A stretch of DNA of 35,911 bases from Rubrivivax gelatinosus (GTDB lineage: Bacteria; Pseudomonadota; Gammaproteobacteria; Burkholderiales; Burkholderiaceae_C), in the NCBI RefSeq assembly GCF_016583785.1, contig NZ_NRRU01000056.1, forward strand, positions 1 through 35,911, written 5' to 3'. Both the position numbers and the translations under genes were made by a program. The notes under the pieces are model-generated. The model searched no databases and was not told the DNA's origin. It was given only the letters and a program-made list of their open reading frames with translations. Positions 7,034 to 15,328 of this stretch are shown piece after piece. The first letter of the stretch is position 1. Every line of letters starts with the position of its first letter.

Positions 7034-8281
7034 TCAGGCGCTGGCGAGCTGGCGCCGCCGGTGCACCGTCAGGCCAACGAAGGACGCCGACAGCACGCCC
7101 AGCGCCATCGCCAGCGCCGAGCCGCCGAACACCGCCTGCGGCAGCCCGGCGTCCAGCAGCGCGCCGAACAGCGGCGCGGCCATCGCGTTGCCGGTGTCCA
7201 GCCCCGAATAGACGGTGCCGTAGACGCGGCCGGTGGCGCCCGGCGGCGCGGCGCGTTTGATCAGCATGTCGCGCGAAGGCCCGGCCAGCCCGGTGCCGAA
7301 GCCCGCCAGCGAGGCCACCACCAGCGCCACCATGCCCGGCAGCCAGCCGCTGGCCACCAGCAGCAGCATCGCCGCGGCCAGCGCCATCGCCGCGGCGATG
7401 GTGCGCTCCAGGCGTTCGGCGCGGTCGACGAGGAAACCGCCGACGATCATGCCGGCGGCGCTGGCCAGCATGTAGCCGGTGACGACGAAGGCCGTGGCTT
7501 CCAGCGGCAGGCCGTACATGCGGCCCAGCGCCGGGCTGGCGAAGCTCTGGATCGCCGCCAGCGCCACCGTCGTCCAGAAGAAGAACGAAAAACACAGCCA
7601 GACGCTGGGCAGCTTCAGGAAGGCCATCGGGTGTTCGCCGCCGGCCGCGGCCGCGTGCCGGGCGGCGGCGGCGTGGGCTTCGTGGTGGTCGTCGATCAGA
7701 TCGCGTTTGACGACCAGCAGCGCCAGCACCGCCGCGGCCAGTAGCGCCGTGCCCAGGTAGGCGGCGCGCCAGGAGCCGAACAGCGCCGTCAGCCCGATCA
7801 GGAACACCGGTGCCAGCGCCCAGCCCAGGTTGCCGCTGATGCCGTGCACCGAGAACGCGTGCCCCAGGCGCGGCGGCGACACGCGCCGGTTCAGGATCGT
7901 GAAGTCCGCCGGGTGCAGCGGCGCGTTGCCCAGCCCGGCCAGCACCGCGGCCAGCGCCAGCCCGGCAAAACCCTGGGCTGCGGCGGCGGCCAGCGAACCG
8001 GCGACGAAACAGGCCATCGCGCCGTAGAGCACCGGGCGCGCGCCGATGCGGTCGACGACGAAGCCGGCCAGCGCCTGGCCGATGCCGGAGACGACGAAGA
8101 ACACGGTCACCAGCAGGCCGAGCTCGGACCAGCTCAGGCCGAAGTCGCGGATGAAGGCCGGGAACATCGGCGGCAGCAGCAGGTGGAAGAAATGCGAGCT
8201 GCCGTGGGCGATGCCGATCAGGCTGATCGTCGCGACGTCGCGCCGGGTGTCGGCGGCTGGCGTGGGGGCGGTCGGGGTCAT
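7034..8281 (-). CDS. MFS transporter (fosmidomycin-resistance-like group)
   Basis: A 415-residue inner-membrane protein with twelve predicted membrane segments. The opening IGIAHGSSHFFHLLLPPMFPAFIRDFGLSWSELGLL resembles Fsr-type members of the major facilitator superfamily. The first-half loop signature GFVVDRIGARPVL is present, and GGFLVDRAERLERT is its counterpart in the second half. The start MTPTAPTPAADTRRD was chosen because upstream extensions run through the promoter gap with the divergent AraC gene. It is cotranscribed with the TPP enzyme and divergent from an AraC regulator, which probably controls both. Substrate unknown. Confidence 0.88.
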   Translation of the reverse strand: MTPTAPTPAADTRRDVATISLIGIAHGSSHFFHLLLPPMFPAFIRDFGLSWSELGLLVTVFFVVSGIGQALAGFVVDRIGARPVLYGAMACFVAGSLAAAAAQGFAGLALAAVLAGLGNAPLHPADFTILNRRVSPPRLGHAFSVHGISGNLGWALAPVFLIGLTALFGSWRAAYLGTALLAAAVLALLVVKRDLIDDHHEAHAAAARHAAAAGGEHPMAFLKLPSVWLCFSFFFWTTVALAAIQSFASPALGRMYGLPLEATAFVVTGYMLASAAGMIVGGFLVDRAERLERTIAAAMALAAAMLLLVASGWLPGMVALVVASLAGFGTGLAGPSRDMLIKRAAPPGATGRVYGTVYSGLDTGNAMAAPLFGALLDAGLPQAVFGGSALAMALGVLSASFVGLTVHRRRQLASA

Positions 8282-8308
8282 GCGACTCAGGTTAGCGGCG
8301 CGCACCAA

Positions 8309-8330
8309 GGCCGGGTTACGATAGTCGGCC
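8309..8330. promoter_or_regulatory. Inverted repeat in the MFS-araC divergent promoter region
   Basis: GGCCG and CGGCC arms are separated by twelve bases that contain a -10-like TACGAT (8317-8322). It lies in the only gap between the divergent MFS and AraC-type genes (65 bases) and is the most symmetric sequence there. An AraC-family binding site is plausible, but five-base GC arms are weak evidence in this genome. Confidence 0.25.
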
Positions 8331-8346
8331 AACTTCTGTCGAATTC

Positions 8347-9189
8347 GTGCCACGAGCCAGCCGCCCGCGCGCCGCGCACAGCGAACTGCCGCTGGACCCG
8401 GCGATCCACGCACCCAGCGCCGCGCACCCGGTCTGGGTGCGCAAGCGCCGGCTGAGCGCGGCCACGCGCATCGTGCCGCACCGCCACCCCTGGGCGCAGG
8501 TGGCGTATTCGGCCACCGGCGTCGTGCGCCTGACGGTGCCCGACCACACCTTCATCGTGCCGCCGACGCGTGTCGTCTGGGTGCCGCCGGACGTCGAGCA
8601 CTTCGTCTCGGTCGTCGAGGACGCCGAGCTGTGCACGCTGTACGTGCTGCAGGACGCGCTCGTCGGCCCGCGCCCGCTGCCCGGCACGCCGCCGCCGGCG
8701 GGTGACTGGAGCCGCTGCCGCGTGCTGCAGGCCTCGCCGCTGCTGCGCGAGCTGGTCACGCAGCTGGCGCGCGAGGACGTGGTGCACGACAGCGCGCGTG
8801 AACACTGCATGGCCGCACTGCTGCAGGACGAGCTGGCGCGCGCCAACCCGCTGCCGCTGGGCGTGCGGCTGCCGGCGGACAAGCGCCTGCGGGCACTCTG
8901 CGACGCGGTGCTGGAGCAGCCGGCGCGCCACGCCAGCCTGGACGGCTGGGCGGGGGAAGCCGGCGCCAGCGTGCGCACCGTCGCGCGCCTGTTCCGCCTG
9001 GAGCTGGGCACGACCTTCGCCGAGTGGCGCCAGCAGGTGCTGCTGGCACAGGCGCTGTCGATGGCCGCGCGCAAACGGCCGATGAGCCACATCGCCGCCG
9101 AGCTGGGTTACGCCAGCCCGAGCGCCTTCACCGCGATGGTGCGGCGCGCCGTCGGCATGCCGCCGAGCCGCTTCTTCGCGGCCGGCTGA
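8347..9189 (+). CDS. AraC-family transcriptional regulator
   Basis: About 280 residues. The N-terminal cupin sensor includes PHRHPWAQVAYSATGVVRLTVPDHTFIVPPTRVVWVPPDVEH (about 38-80), the pattern of AraC regulators with a short double-stranded beta-helix sensor. The C-terminal double helix-turn-helix includes SVRTVARLFRLELGTTFAEWRQQVLL and HIAAELGYASPSAFTAMVRRAVGMPPSRFF (about 210-278). The start is a GTG directly after GAATTC, with no clear ribosome binding site. It diverges from an MFS transporter. This resembles the arrangement of nimR-nimT in E. coli, although the transporter here is of a different type. It probably activates or represses the transporter and TPP-enzyme pair. Confidence 0.92.
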   Translation: MPRASRPRAAHSELPLDPAIHAPSAAHPVWVRKRRLSAATRIVPHRHPWAQVAYSATGVVRLTVPDHTFIVPPTRVVWVPPDVEHFVSVVEDAELCTLYVLQDALVGPRPLPGTPPPAGDWSRCRVLQASPLLRELVTQLAREDVVHDSAREHCMAALLQDELARANPLPLGVRLPADKRLRALCDAVLEQPARHASLDGWAGEAGASVRTVARLFRLELGTTFAEWRQQVLLAQALSMAARKRPMSHIAAELGYASPSAFTAMVRRAVGMPPSRFFAAG

Positions 9190-9243
9190 AGCGCTGCGGC
9201 CACAATTGCCGGCTGCGGCGCGAATTCATCAAGAAGTGAAGCC

Positions 9244-10362
9244 ATGAGCACCGACGACATCGTCTACGACTACACCCGCCAGGACGCCAGCGGCGCCAGC
9301 TGCACCGCGCACGCCTGGGCCAAGGTGCCGGCCACGCTGCCGCCGGCCGAACGCGAGGCGGCCAAGGCACGCATCGCCGAGTTGCTGAAGGCGCAGGACG
9401 CGGTGCTGGTCGCGCACTACTACGTCGACGGCGAGCTGCAGGACCTGGCCCAGGCCACCGGCGGCCTGGTCGCCGACTCGCTGGAGATGGCGCGTTTCGG
9501 CCGCGACCACGCGGCCAAGACCCTGATCGTCGCCGGCGTGCGTTTCATGGGCGAGAGCGCCAAGATCCTGTCGCCGCACAAACGTGTGCTGATGCCGGAC
9601 CTGGACGCCACCTGCTCGCTCGACCTGGGCTGCCCGCCCGACGAGTTCGCCGCCTTCTGCGACGCGCACCCGGACCGCGAGGTCGTCGTCTACGCCAACA
9701 CCAGCGCCGCGGTGAAGGCGCGCGCCGACTGGATGGTGACGAGCTCCTGCGCGCTGGCGATCGCACGCCACCTGAAGGAGCAGGGCCGCAAGATCCTGTG
9801 GGCGCCCGACCGCCACCTGGGCCGCTACATCCAGGAGCAGACCGGCGCCGACATGCTGATGTGGAACGGCGCCTGCATCGTGCACGACGAGTTCAAGGGG
9901 CTGGAGCTGGAGCTGCTGCGGCGCGACAACCCGGGCGCGCTGGTGCTGGTGCACCCGGAGTCGCCGGCGGCGGTGGTGGCGCAGGCCGACGTCGTCGGCA
10001 GCACCTCGCAGCTGCTGAACGCGGTGATCCACGGCGACGCGCCGGCCTACATCGTCGCCACCGACAACGGCATCCTGCACCGCATGCGCCAGGCCGCGCC
10101 GGGCAAGCGCCTGATCGAGGCGCCGACCGCCGGCAACAGCGCCACCTGCAAGAGCTGCGCGCACTGCCCGTGGATGGCGATGAACGCGCTGCAGGGCGTG
10201 CTCGCCTGCCTGGAGCACGGCGCCGGCGAAATCCGGGTGCCCGAGCCGACCCGCACGCAGGCGCTGGGCTGCATCGAACGCATGCTGGACTTCGTGCAGC
10301 GCCATCCGGCCGCGCTCGCGAAGCCGGCTCAAGGTTTTGTTCCGAACGTGGGGGCTGCATGA
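9244..10362 (+). CDS. nadA: Quinolinate synthase NadA
   Basis: A 372-residue [4Fe-4S] enzyme. It condenses iminoaspartate (made by NadB) with dihydroxyacetone phosphate to quinolinate, the second step of de novo NAD synthesis. [17 protein letters not shown], the phosphate-binding [13 protein letters not shown], and the Cys ligands C124 ([10 protein letters not shown]), C211 ([10 protein letters not shown]) and C308 in [13 protein letters not shown] are all present. These are the three conserved cluster ligands of the long-type enzymes. Its stop overlaps the nadC start in ATGA, so translation is coupled. Upstream a purine-rich AAGAAGTGAAG precedes the ATG. Confidence 0.98.
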   Translation: MSTDDIVYDYTRQDASGASCTAHAWAKVPATLPPAEREAAKARIAELLKAQDAVLVAHYYVDGELQDLAQATGGLVADSLEMARFGRDHAAKTLIVAGVRFMGESAKILSPHKRVLMPDLDATCSLDLGCPPDEFAAFCDAHPDREVVVYANTSAAVKARADWMVTSSCALAIARHLKEQGRKILWAPDRHLGRYIQEQTGADMLMWNGACIVHDEFKGLELELLRRDNPGALVLVHPESPAAVVAQADVVGSTSQLLNAVIHGDAPAYIVATDNGILHRMRQAAPGKRLIEAPTAGNSATCKSCAHCPWMAMNALQGVLACLEHGAGEIRVPEPTRTQALGCIERMLDFVQRHPAALAKPAQGFVPNVGAA

Positions 10363-11216
10363 ACGAGACGCTGGAGATCGCGCGCGAGCGCAACGTGCGC
10401 GACGCGATCGCCGAAGACCTGGGCGACGGCGACTGGACCGGCATGCTGGTGCCGGCCGGCCAGCGCATCCGCGCGCGTGTGATCGCACGCGAACGTGCGG
10501 TGCTCTGCGGCCGCGACTGGTTCGACGGTGTCGTCAAGGCGCTGGACCCGGCGGCGACCATCGCCTGGCAGGTCGCCGAAGGCGGCTGGATGACACCCGA
10601 CGCGCCGGTGGTCGAACTCGAAGGCGACGCGCGCGCGCTGCTGGCGGCCGAACGCCCGGCGCTGAACTTCATCCAGCTGCTGTCCTGCACCGCCACCGAG
10701 ACCCGGCGCCACGTCGAGGCGGTGGCCGGCGCCTCGCCGCTGCCCGAAGGCTGCGCCGTGCTCGACACGCGCAAGACGATCCCGGGCCTGCGCCAGGCGC
10801 AGAAGTACGCGGTGCGTGTCGGCGGTGGCCGCAACCAGCGCCTGGCGCTGTGGCACGGCATCCTGATCAAGGAAAACCACATCGCCGCGGCCGGCGGCGT
10901 CGGCCAGGTGCTGGCCAACGCACGTGCGCTCAACGCCGGCGTCGAGATCCAGATCGAGGTCGAGACGCTGGAGCAGCTGCACGAGGCGCTGGCCGCCGGC
11001 GCGACCAGCGTGCTGCTGGACAACTTCGACCTCGAGCGCATGCGCCAGGCCGTCGCGATCAACGAAGGCCGGGCGCTGCTGGAGGTCTCGGGCAGCGTGC
11101 AGCTGGAGCAGCTGCGCGCCATTGCCGCCACCGGCGTGCACCGCATCTCGATCGGCAAGCTGACCAAGGACGTCAAGGCCGTCGATTTTTCGATGCGCGT
11201 GCTCGAACGTTTCTGA
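10359..11216 (+). CDS. nadC: Nicotinate-nucleotide pyrophosphorylase (carboxylating) NadC
   Basis: A 285-residue enzyme converting quinolinate and PRPP to nicotinate mononucleotide with loss of CO2. Family landmarks are DLGDGDWTG near the start, [48 protein letters not shown] with the quinolinate-binding Arg and Lys residues, ILIKENHI, and the C-terminal barrel motifs EVETLEQ, VLLDNFD and EVSGSV. It starts inside the nadA stop (ATGA overlap) and ends with VLERF. The third gene of the route, nadB, is not in this operon but 2.3 kb downstream on the other strand. Confidence 0.98.
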   Translation: MNETLEIARERNVRDAIAEDLGDGDWTGMLVPAGQRIRARVIARERAVLCGRDWFDGVVKALDPAATIAWQVAEGGWMTPDAPVVELEGDARALLAAERPALNFIQLLSCTATETRRHVEAVAGASPLPEGCAVLDTRKTIPGLRQAQKYAVRVGGGRNQRLALWHGILIKENHIAAAGGVGQVLANARALNAGVEIQIEVETLEQLHEALAAGATSVLLDNFDLERMRQAVAINEGRALLEVSGSVQLEQLRAIAATGVHRISIGKLTKDVKAVDFSMRVLERF

Positions 11217-11224
11217 ACGCGGCC

Positions 11225-11251
11225 TCAAGCGGAGCACGCCACGGCCGATAA
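11225..11251 (+). promoter_or_regulatory. Sigma-28 (FliA) promoter of the ComFB-like gene
   Basis: TCAAGCGG, eleven bases, then GCCGATAA. The flagellar sigma-28 consensus is TAAAGTTT-N11-GCCGATAA. All eight bases of the -10 element match, the spacing is exact, and four of the five most informative -35 bases match. The predicted transcript starts near 11259, about 25 bases before the ComFB-like ATG, leaving GAGG as ribosome binding site. Confidence 0.72.
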
Positions 11252-11284
11252 AGCCGACAAGCACGCAAACCCACGAGGCCGCCG

Positions 11285-11575
11285 ATGAGCGTCGATTTCA
11301 CGTCGATCCACAACCACAACGAGAACGCCGTTTTCGAAGCCGTGCTCACCGCCGCACCGGCGCACCCCGGCCTGGCCAACCAGCCCGAGCTGCTGGCCGA
11401 CGTGGCCTGCGTCGCGCTGAACCGGCTGCAGCCGCGCTACATCCGCCACGCGGTCGACTTCTCGTTCTACCTGAGCGAGCGTGAACGCGAGGACAGCGAG
11501 CACCAGATCGCCGAGGCGGTCGACTTCGCCTTCGGTTTCGTCCAGGCCCGCGTGGCGATGCGCGCACGCAGCTGA
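11285..11575 (+). CDS. ComFB-family protein (possible cyclic dinucleotide receptor)
   Basis: A 96-residue single-domain protein. IHNHNENAVFEAVL and the central LLADVACVALNRLQPRYIRHAVDFSFYL match the pattern of the late-competence ComFB family, in which a conserved VxxLALNRLPPRYV-like helix-turn is diagnostic. B. subtilis ComFB binds zinc through several Cys residues; here there is only C42, so zinc binding by that route is unlikely. Some cyanobacterial members bind c-di-GMP or c-di-AMP, which suggests a signalling role. A near-consensus sigma-28 promoter lies upstream and a chemoreceptor downstream, so the protein probably belongs to the motility regulon. GAGG lies about six bases before the ATG. 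Confidence 0.8.
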   Translation: MSVDFTSIHNHNENAVFEAVLTAAPAHPGLANQPELLADVACVALNRLQPRYIRHAVDFSFYLSEREREDSEHQIAEAVDFAFGFVQARVAMRARS

Positions 11576-11696
11576 TTTGATCTGACGCAAGCCGGCGCCG
11601 ATCCGGCAGACGCAAGGCTTTACCGGCGGGAGGCTGGGCCGATTAGGGATAACCCGCGACCACGCCAGCGGGTGACTCCCTCTCTTCCCAACCCCG

Positions 11697-13508
11697 ATGC
11701 AACTGCCCTTGATGGCGTCCCTGCGCGCCCGCCTCGTCGCGGCCACCGCGGCCCTCGTACTGGCCGGCATGGCCGGCCTGACCCTCGTCAACGCCCTCGG
11801 CGCGCGCGCCGAAGCGCTGGCACAACTCAGCACCCAGACCACCGCGCTGGCACGTGCCCACGCCGCCGACATCGCCGGCTGGGTGGCACAGCACCAGCAG
11901 GTCGTGCGCTCGATGGCCGGCGCCGCAGAAGCCGCCGACCCGCTGCCGGCGCTGCGCCAGGCCGAAGCGGGCGGCGGTTTCGACACCACCTATGTCGGCC
12001 ATGCCGACCGCCGCATCGAGTTCTCCAAGCCGCAGGACCTGCCGCCGGGTTACGACCCGACGGCCCGCCCCTGGTACCAGCAGGCCGCGGCCAGCGACAA
12101 GCCGGTGCTGACCGCGCCCTACCTCGACGCGGCGACGAAGAAGCTGGTCGTCACCTTCGCGCTCGCCCAGCGTGACGGCGCAGCGGTGCGCGCGGTGCTC
12201 GCCGGCGACGTCTTCATGGACGGTGTCGTCGGCACCGTGAAGTCGATCCGGCCGACTCCCGGCACGCGTGCCTTCATCGTCTCGGGCAGCGGCCAGGTCG
12301 TCGTGCACGAGGATGCGGCGCGGCTGCTCAAACCCGCCGCCGAACTCGCGCCCGGGCTGGCGCCGCAGGCGCTGGCCGCGCTCGCGGCCGGGCAGGGCCT
12401 GGCCGAAGTCGAGATCGCCGGCGAGCCGCGCCTGGTACGCGCCGAGCCCATCGCCGGCACCGACTGGGTGCTGGTGCTGGCGCTGGACCGCGGCGAGGCC
12501 CTGGCCGGCGTCGCCTCGCTGCTCTGGACCTCGGTTGCCGCCAGCGTCGCCGTGACCGTGGTCGCGGTGCTGCTGCTGGCGGCGCTGCTGGCGCGGGTGC
12601 TGAGCCGGCTGACGCGGCTGGACGAGGCGATGCACGAGATCGCCAGCGGCGACGGCGACCTCGGCCAGCGCCTGCCGACCACCGGCGGCGACGAACTCGC
12701 CAGCATCGCCGCCAGCTTCAACGCCTTCGTCGCCAAGATCGAGCAGGCGGTACGCCAGATCCGCGAGGCCAGCGACTCGGTGCACCTGGCCGCGGGCGAG
12801 ATCGCCGGCGGCAACGCCGACCTGTCGGCACGCACCGAGCAGACCGCCGCCAGCCTGCAGCGCGCCGCCAGCGCGATGCAGGAGATCACCGTCACCGTGC
12901 GCGACAGCGCCGACTCGGCGCGCGTCGCGCACGATCTGGCGACGGGCGCGGCCGAGATCGCCGAACGCGGCGGCGCCGTCGTCGCGCGGGTCGTGACGAC
13001 GATGGCCGACATCAACCAGGCCTCGCAGCGCATCGGCGACATCATCGGCGTCATCGACGGCATCGCCTTCCAGACCAACATCCTGGCGCTGAACGCCGCG
13101 GTGGAGGCCGCACGCGCCGGCGAGCAGGGCCGCGGTTTTGCCGTCGTCGCGAGCGAGGTGCGGGCGCTGGCGCAGCGTTCGGCGACCGCGGCACGCGAGA
13201 TCAAGGGCTTGATCGGCGCCTCGGTCGACAAGGTCGAGAGCGGCGCCGCGCTGGTGGCCGACGCCGGGCGCACGATGGACGAGCTGGTGGCCGGCGTGAA
13301 GCGTGTCAACGACACGATCGGCGAGATCACCGCCGCGGCGGCCGAGCAGCACGAGGAGATCGTGCGTGCCGACGCCGCCGTCAGTGAACTCGACCGCGCG
13401 ACGCAGCAGAACGCGGCGCTGGTCGAGCAGTCGGCGGCCGCCGCGCAGTCGCTGCACGAGCAGGCCGAGCGCCTGGCCGGCGTCGTGCGGACCTTCAGGC
13501 TGCGCTGA
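11697..13508 (+). CDS. Methyl-accepting chemotaxis protein with a dCache sensor (predicted amino-acid receptor)
   Basis: A 603-residue chemoreceptor: membrane segment about 10-32, periplasmic dCache_1 domain about 35-270, second membrane segment about 275-299, HAMP about 300-355, then the cytoplasmic signalling hairpin with tip [45 protein letters not shown] near 445-489. The sensor reads [12 protein letters not shown] then PYLDA and GDVFMD, giving Y119, R124, W126, Y127, Y142, D144 and D171. This is the pattern and spacing of the amino-acid-binding dCache_1AA motif known from PctA. There is no C-terminal NWETF-like tail. An ATG five codons in is an alternative start; neither has a clear ribosome binding site. 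A sigma-28-like GCCGATTA lies about 52 bases upstream. Confidence 0.95.
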   Translation: MQLPLMASLRARLVAATAALVLAGMAGLTLVNALGARAEALAQLSTQTTALARAHAADIAGWVAQHQQVVRSMAGAAEAADPLPALRQAEAGGGFDTTYVGHADRRIEFSKPQDLPPGYDPTARPWYQQAAASDKPVLTAPYLDAATKKLVVTFALAQRDGAAVRAVLAGDVFMDGVVGTVKSIRPTPGTRAFIVSGSGQVVVHEDAARLLKPAAELAPGLAPQALAALAAGQGLAEVEIAGEPRLVRAEPIAGTDWVLVLALDRGEALAGVASLLWTSVAASVAVTVVAVLLLAALLARVLSRLTRLDEAMHEIASGDGDLGQRLPTTGGDELASIAASFNAFVAKIEQAVRQIREASDSVHLAAGEIAGGNADLSARTEQTAASLQRAASAMQEITVTVRDSADSARVAHDLATGAAEIAERGGAVVARVVTTMADINQASQRIGDIIGVIDGIAFQTNILALNAAVEAARAGEQGRGFAVVASEVRALAQRSATAAREIKGLIGASVDKVESGAALVADAGRTMDELVAGVKRVNDTIGEITAAAAEQHEEIVRADAAVSELDRATQQNAALVEQSAAAAQSLHEQAERLAGVVRTFRLR

Positions 13509-13515
13509 TCAGCGC
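13502..13515. terminator. Palindrome formed by abutting stop codons of mcp and nadB
   Basis: GCGCTGATCAGCGC is a perfect 14-base palindrome. Its centre TGATCA is the plus-strand TGA of the chemoreceptor joined without spacing to the minus-strand TGA of nadB. RNA from either strand can form a short GC-rich hairpin at the stop codon. No T-tract follows. Its function as a terminator is inferred from position and symmetry. Confidence 0.35.
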
Positions 13516-15125
13516 TTGGTGCTCTTGGCCGGGCGCGTCAGCACGGTCGGGAAGCTGACCGGCAGCGTGTCGGGGAAGTCGCGGCTGAAGTGCAGGCCGC
13601 GGCTTTCGTGGCGGCGCAGCGCCGAGCGCACGACGAGTTCGGCGCAGCCGACCAGGTTGCGCAGCTCGAGCAGGTCGCGCGTGACGCGGAAGTTGGCGTA
13701 GTAGTCGTCGATCTCGTCGCGCAGCAGCTTGATGCGGTGCAGCGCGCGCTCCAGGCGCCGCGTCGTGCGCACGATGCCGACGTAGTTCCACATCAGGAGA
13801 CGCAGCTCGTCCCAGTTGTGGGCGATGACGACCTCCTCGTCGGCGTCCTCGACCTGGCTCTCGTCCCAGGGCGGCGGCGCGGCCGGCAGGTCGTGTGGCG
13901 TCTGCAGGATGCGTTCGGCGCAGGTGCGGCCCAGCACCGCGCATTCCAGCAGCGAGTTGCTCGCCAGCCGGTTGGCGCCGTGCAGCCCGGTGTAGGCGGT
14001 CTCGCCGATCGCGTACAGGCCCGGCAGGTCGCTGCGGCCGTCGAGGTCGGTGACGACGCCGCCGCAGCTGTAGTGCGCCGCCGGCACCACGGGGATCGGC
14101 TCGCGCGCGATGTCGATGCCGAGCTCCAGGCAGCGCGCGTGGATCGTCGGGAAGTGCGACTTCAGGAAGTCCTCGCCCAGGTGCGTGGCGTCCAGCCACA
14201 CGTGGTCCAGGCCGTGTTTCTTCATCTCGAAGTCGATCGCGCGCGCGACGATGTCGCGCGGCGCGAGCTCGGCGCGGTCGTCGTGCGCCGGCATGAAACG
14301 TGTGCCGTCAGGCAGGCGCAGCAGCGCGCCTTCGCCGCGCAGCGCCTCCGTGATCAGGAAGCTGCGCTCCTGCGGGTGGTACAGGCAGGTCGGGTGGAAC
14401 TGCACGAATTCCATGTTGGCGACGCGGCAGCCGGCGCGCCAGGCCATCGCGACGCCGTCGCCGGTGGCGGTGTCGGGGTTGCTGGTGTAGCGGTAGACCT
14501 TGCCCAGGCCGCCGGTGGCCAGCACCACCGCCGAAGCCGCCAGCGTCTCGACGCGGCGGCTGTCCATGTCCAGCGCGTAGATGCCGTAGCAGCGCGGCGT
14601 CTCCTCGCGCTTCAGGTGACGCGAGGTGATCAGGTCGACCGCCATCCAGCGTTCGCGCAGGCTGATGTTGGGGTGCGCCGCGGCACGCGCCAGCAGCGCG
14701 TCGTGGATCGCACGCCCGGTGGCGTCGGCGGCGTGGGCGATGCGGCGCACCGCATGGCCGCCTTCGCGTGTCAGGTGCAGGCCGAGCGGGCCATCGGGGT
14801 CGACCGAGAACGGCACGCCGATGTCGACCAGCCAGCCGATCGCGCGTGCGCTGTGTTCGGCGATGAAACGCGCCGCGTGTTCGTCCACCAGGCCGGCACC
14901 GGCCTCCTGGGTGTCACGCACATGCGACTCGATGCTGTCGTCCTGGCCCAGCACGCCGACGATGCCGCCCTGCGCCCAGGCGGTGGCGCCTTCGCCCAGG
15001 GAACGTTTGGCGAGCACGATGACCGGGCGCGTGTCGGCGATGTTGAGCGCGACGACGAGCCCGGCGAGCCCGGCGCCGACGACGACCACCGGTGCGGTGC
15101 TGGAAATGGAGGAGTCCGTTGACAT
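13509..15125 (-). CDS. nadB: L-aspartate oxidase NadB
   Basis: A 538-residue flavoprotein that oxidises L-aspartate to iminoaspartate, the first step of de novo NAD synthesis, feeding NadA. The N-terminal FAD site reads VVVVGAGLAGLVVALNIAD, followed by AKRSLGEGATAWAQGGIVGVL. The capping domain has HLTREGGHAVRRIAHAADATGRAI, and the second FAD stretch TGLHGANRLASNSLLECAVLGR is near 390. The C-terminal helical domain is complete. The start MSTDSSISSTAP was chosen because the FAD motif begins about twelve residues in; an upstream extension is Arg/Gly-rich and implausible. It is convergent with the chemoreceptor gene, their stop codons abutting. Confidence 0.97.
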   Translation of the reverse strand: MSTDSSISSTAPVVVVGAGLAGLVVALNIADTRPVIVLAKRSLGEGATAWAQGGIVGVLGQDDSIESHVRDTQEAGAGLVDEHAARFIAEHSARAIGWLVDIGVPFSVDPDGPLGLHLTREGGHAVRRIAHAADATGRAIHDALLARAAAHPNISLRERWMAVDLITSRHLKREETPRCYGIYALDMDSRRVETLAASAVVLATGGLGKVYRYTSNPDTATGDGVAMAWRAGCRVANMEFVQFHPTCLYHPQERSFLITEALRGEGALLRLPDGTRFMPAHDDRAELAPRDIVARAIDFEMKKHGLDHVWLDATHLGEDFLKSHFPTIHARCLELGIDIAREPIPVVPAAHYSCGGVVTDLDGRSDLPGLYAIGETAYTGLHGANRLASNSLLECAVLGRTCAERILQTPHDLPAAPPPWDESQVEDADEEVVIAHNWDELRLLMWNYVGIVRTTRRLERALHRIKLLRDEIDDYYANFRVTRDLLELRNLVGCAELVVRSALRRHESRGLHFSRDFPDTLPVSFPTVLTRPAKSTKR

Positions 15126-15328
15126 GATGGCGCGGCGCGCAAGGCCGCTGGTTCCCGACAGGAGGGGCCATTCTACGAACGCGCCCTGCCCGGGCCGGCG
15201 GCGCGGCCCGGGCCGGCCGCGCCGGCCGCTCCCCCCTAGGAAACAAGCCCTGCGCGGCCCGGGGGTGCGCATTACCTATCATGACGCCAGCCGCGGCGCC
15301 CGCCTTGCGGACCCGAGCGCCAGCCATC

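Noticed and set aside
11580..11650. Annotating the comFB-mcp gap as a c-di-GMP-I (GEMM) riboswitch feature
   Set aside because: The second GACGCAAAGC element, the GNRA loop and the closing helix do not match well, and a sigma-28-like box lies inside its 3' part. It is kept only as a low-scored finding.
11643..13457. A 604-codon minus-strand frame opposite the chemoreceptor
   Set aside because: The plus-strand frame carries an unmistakable chemoreceptor signalling domain. The opposite frame is repetitive Arg/Gly/Ala/His/Gln-rich sequence caused by third-position GC.
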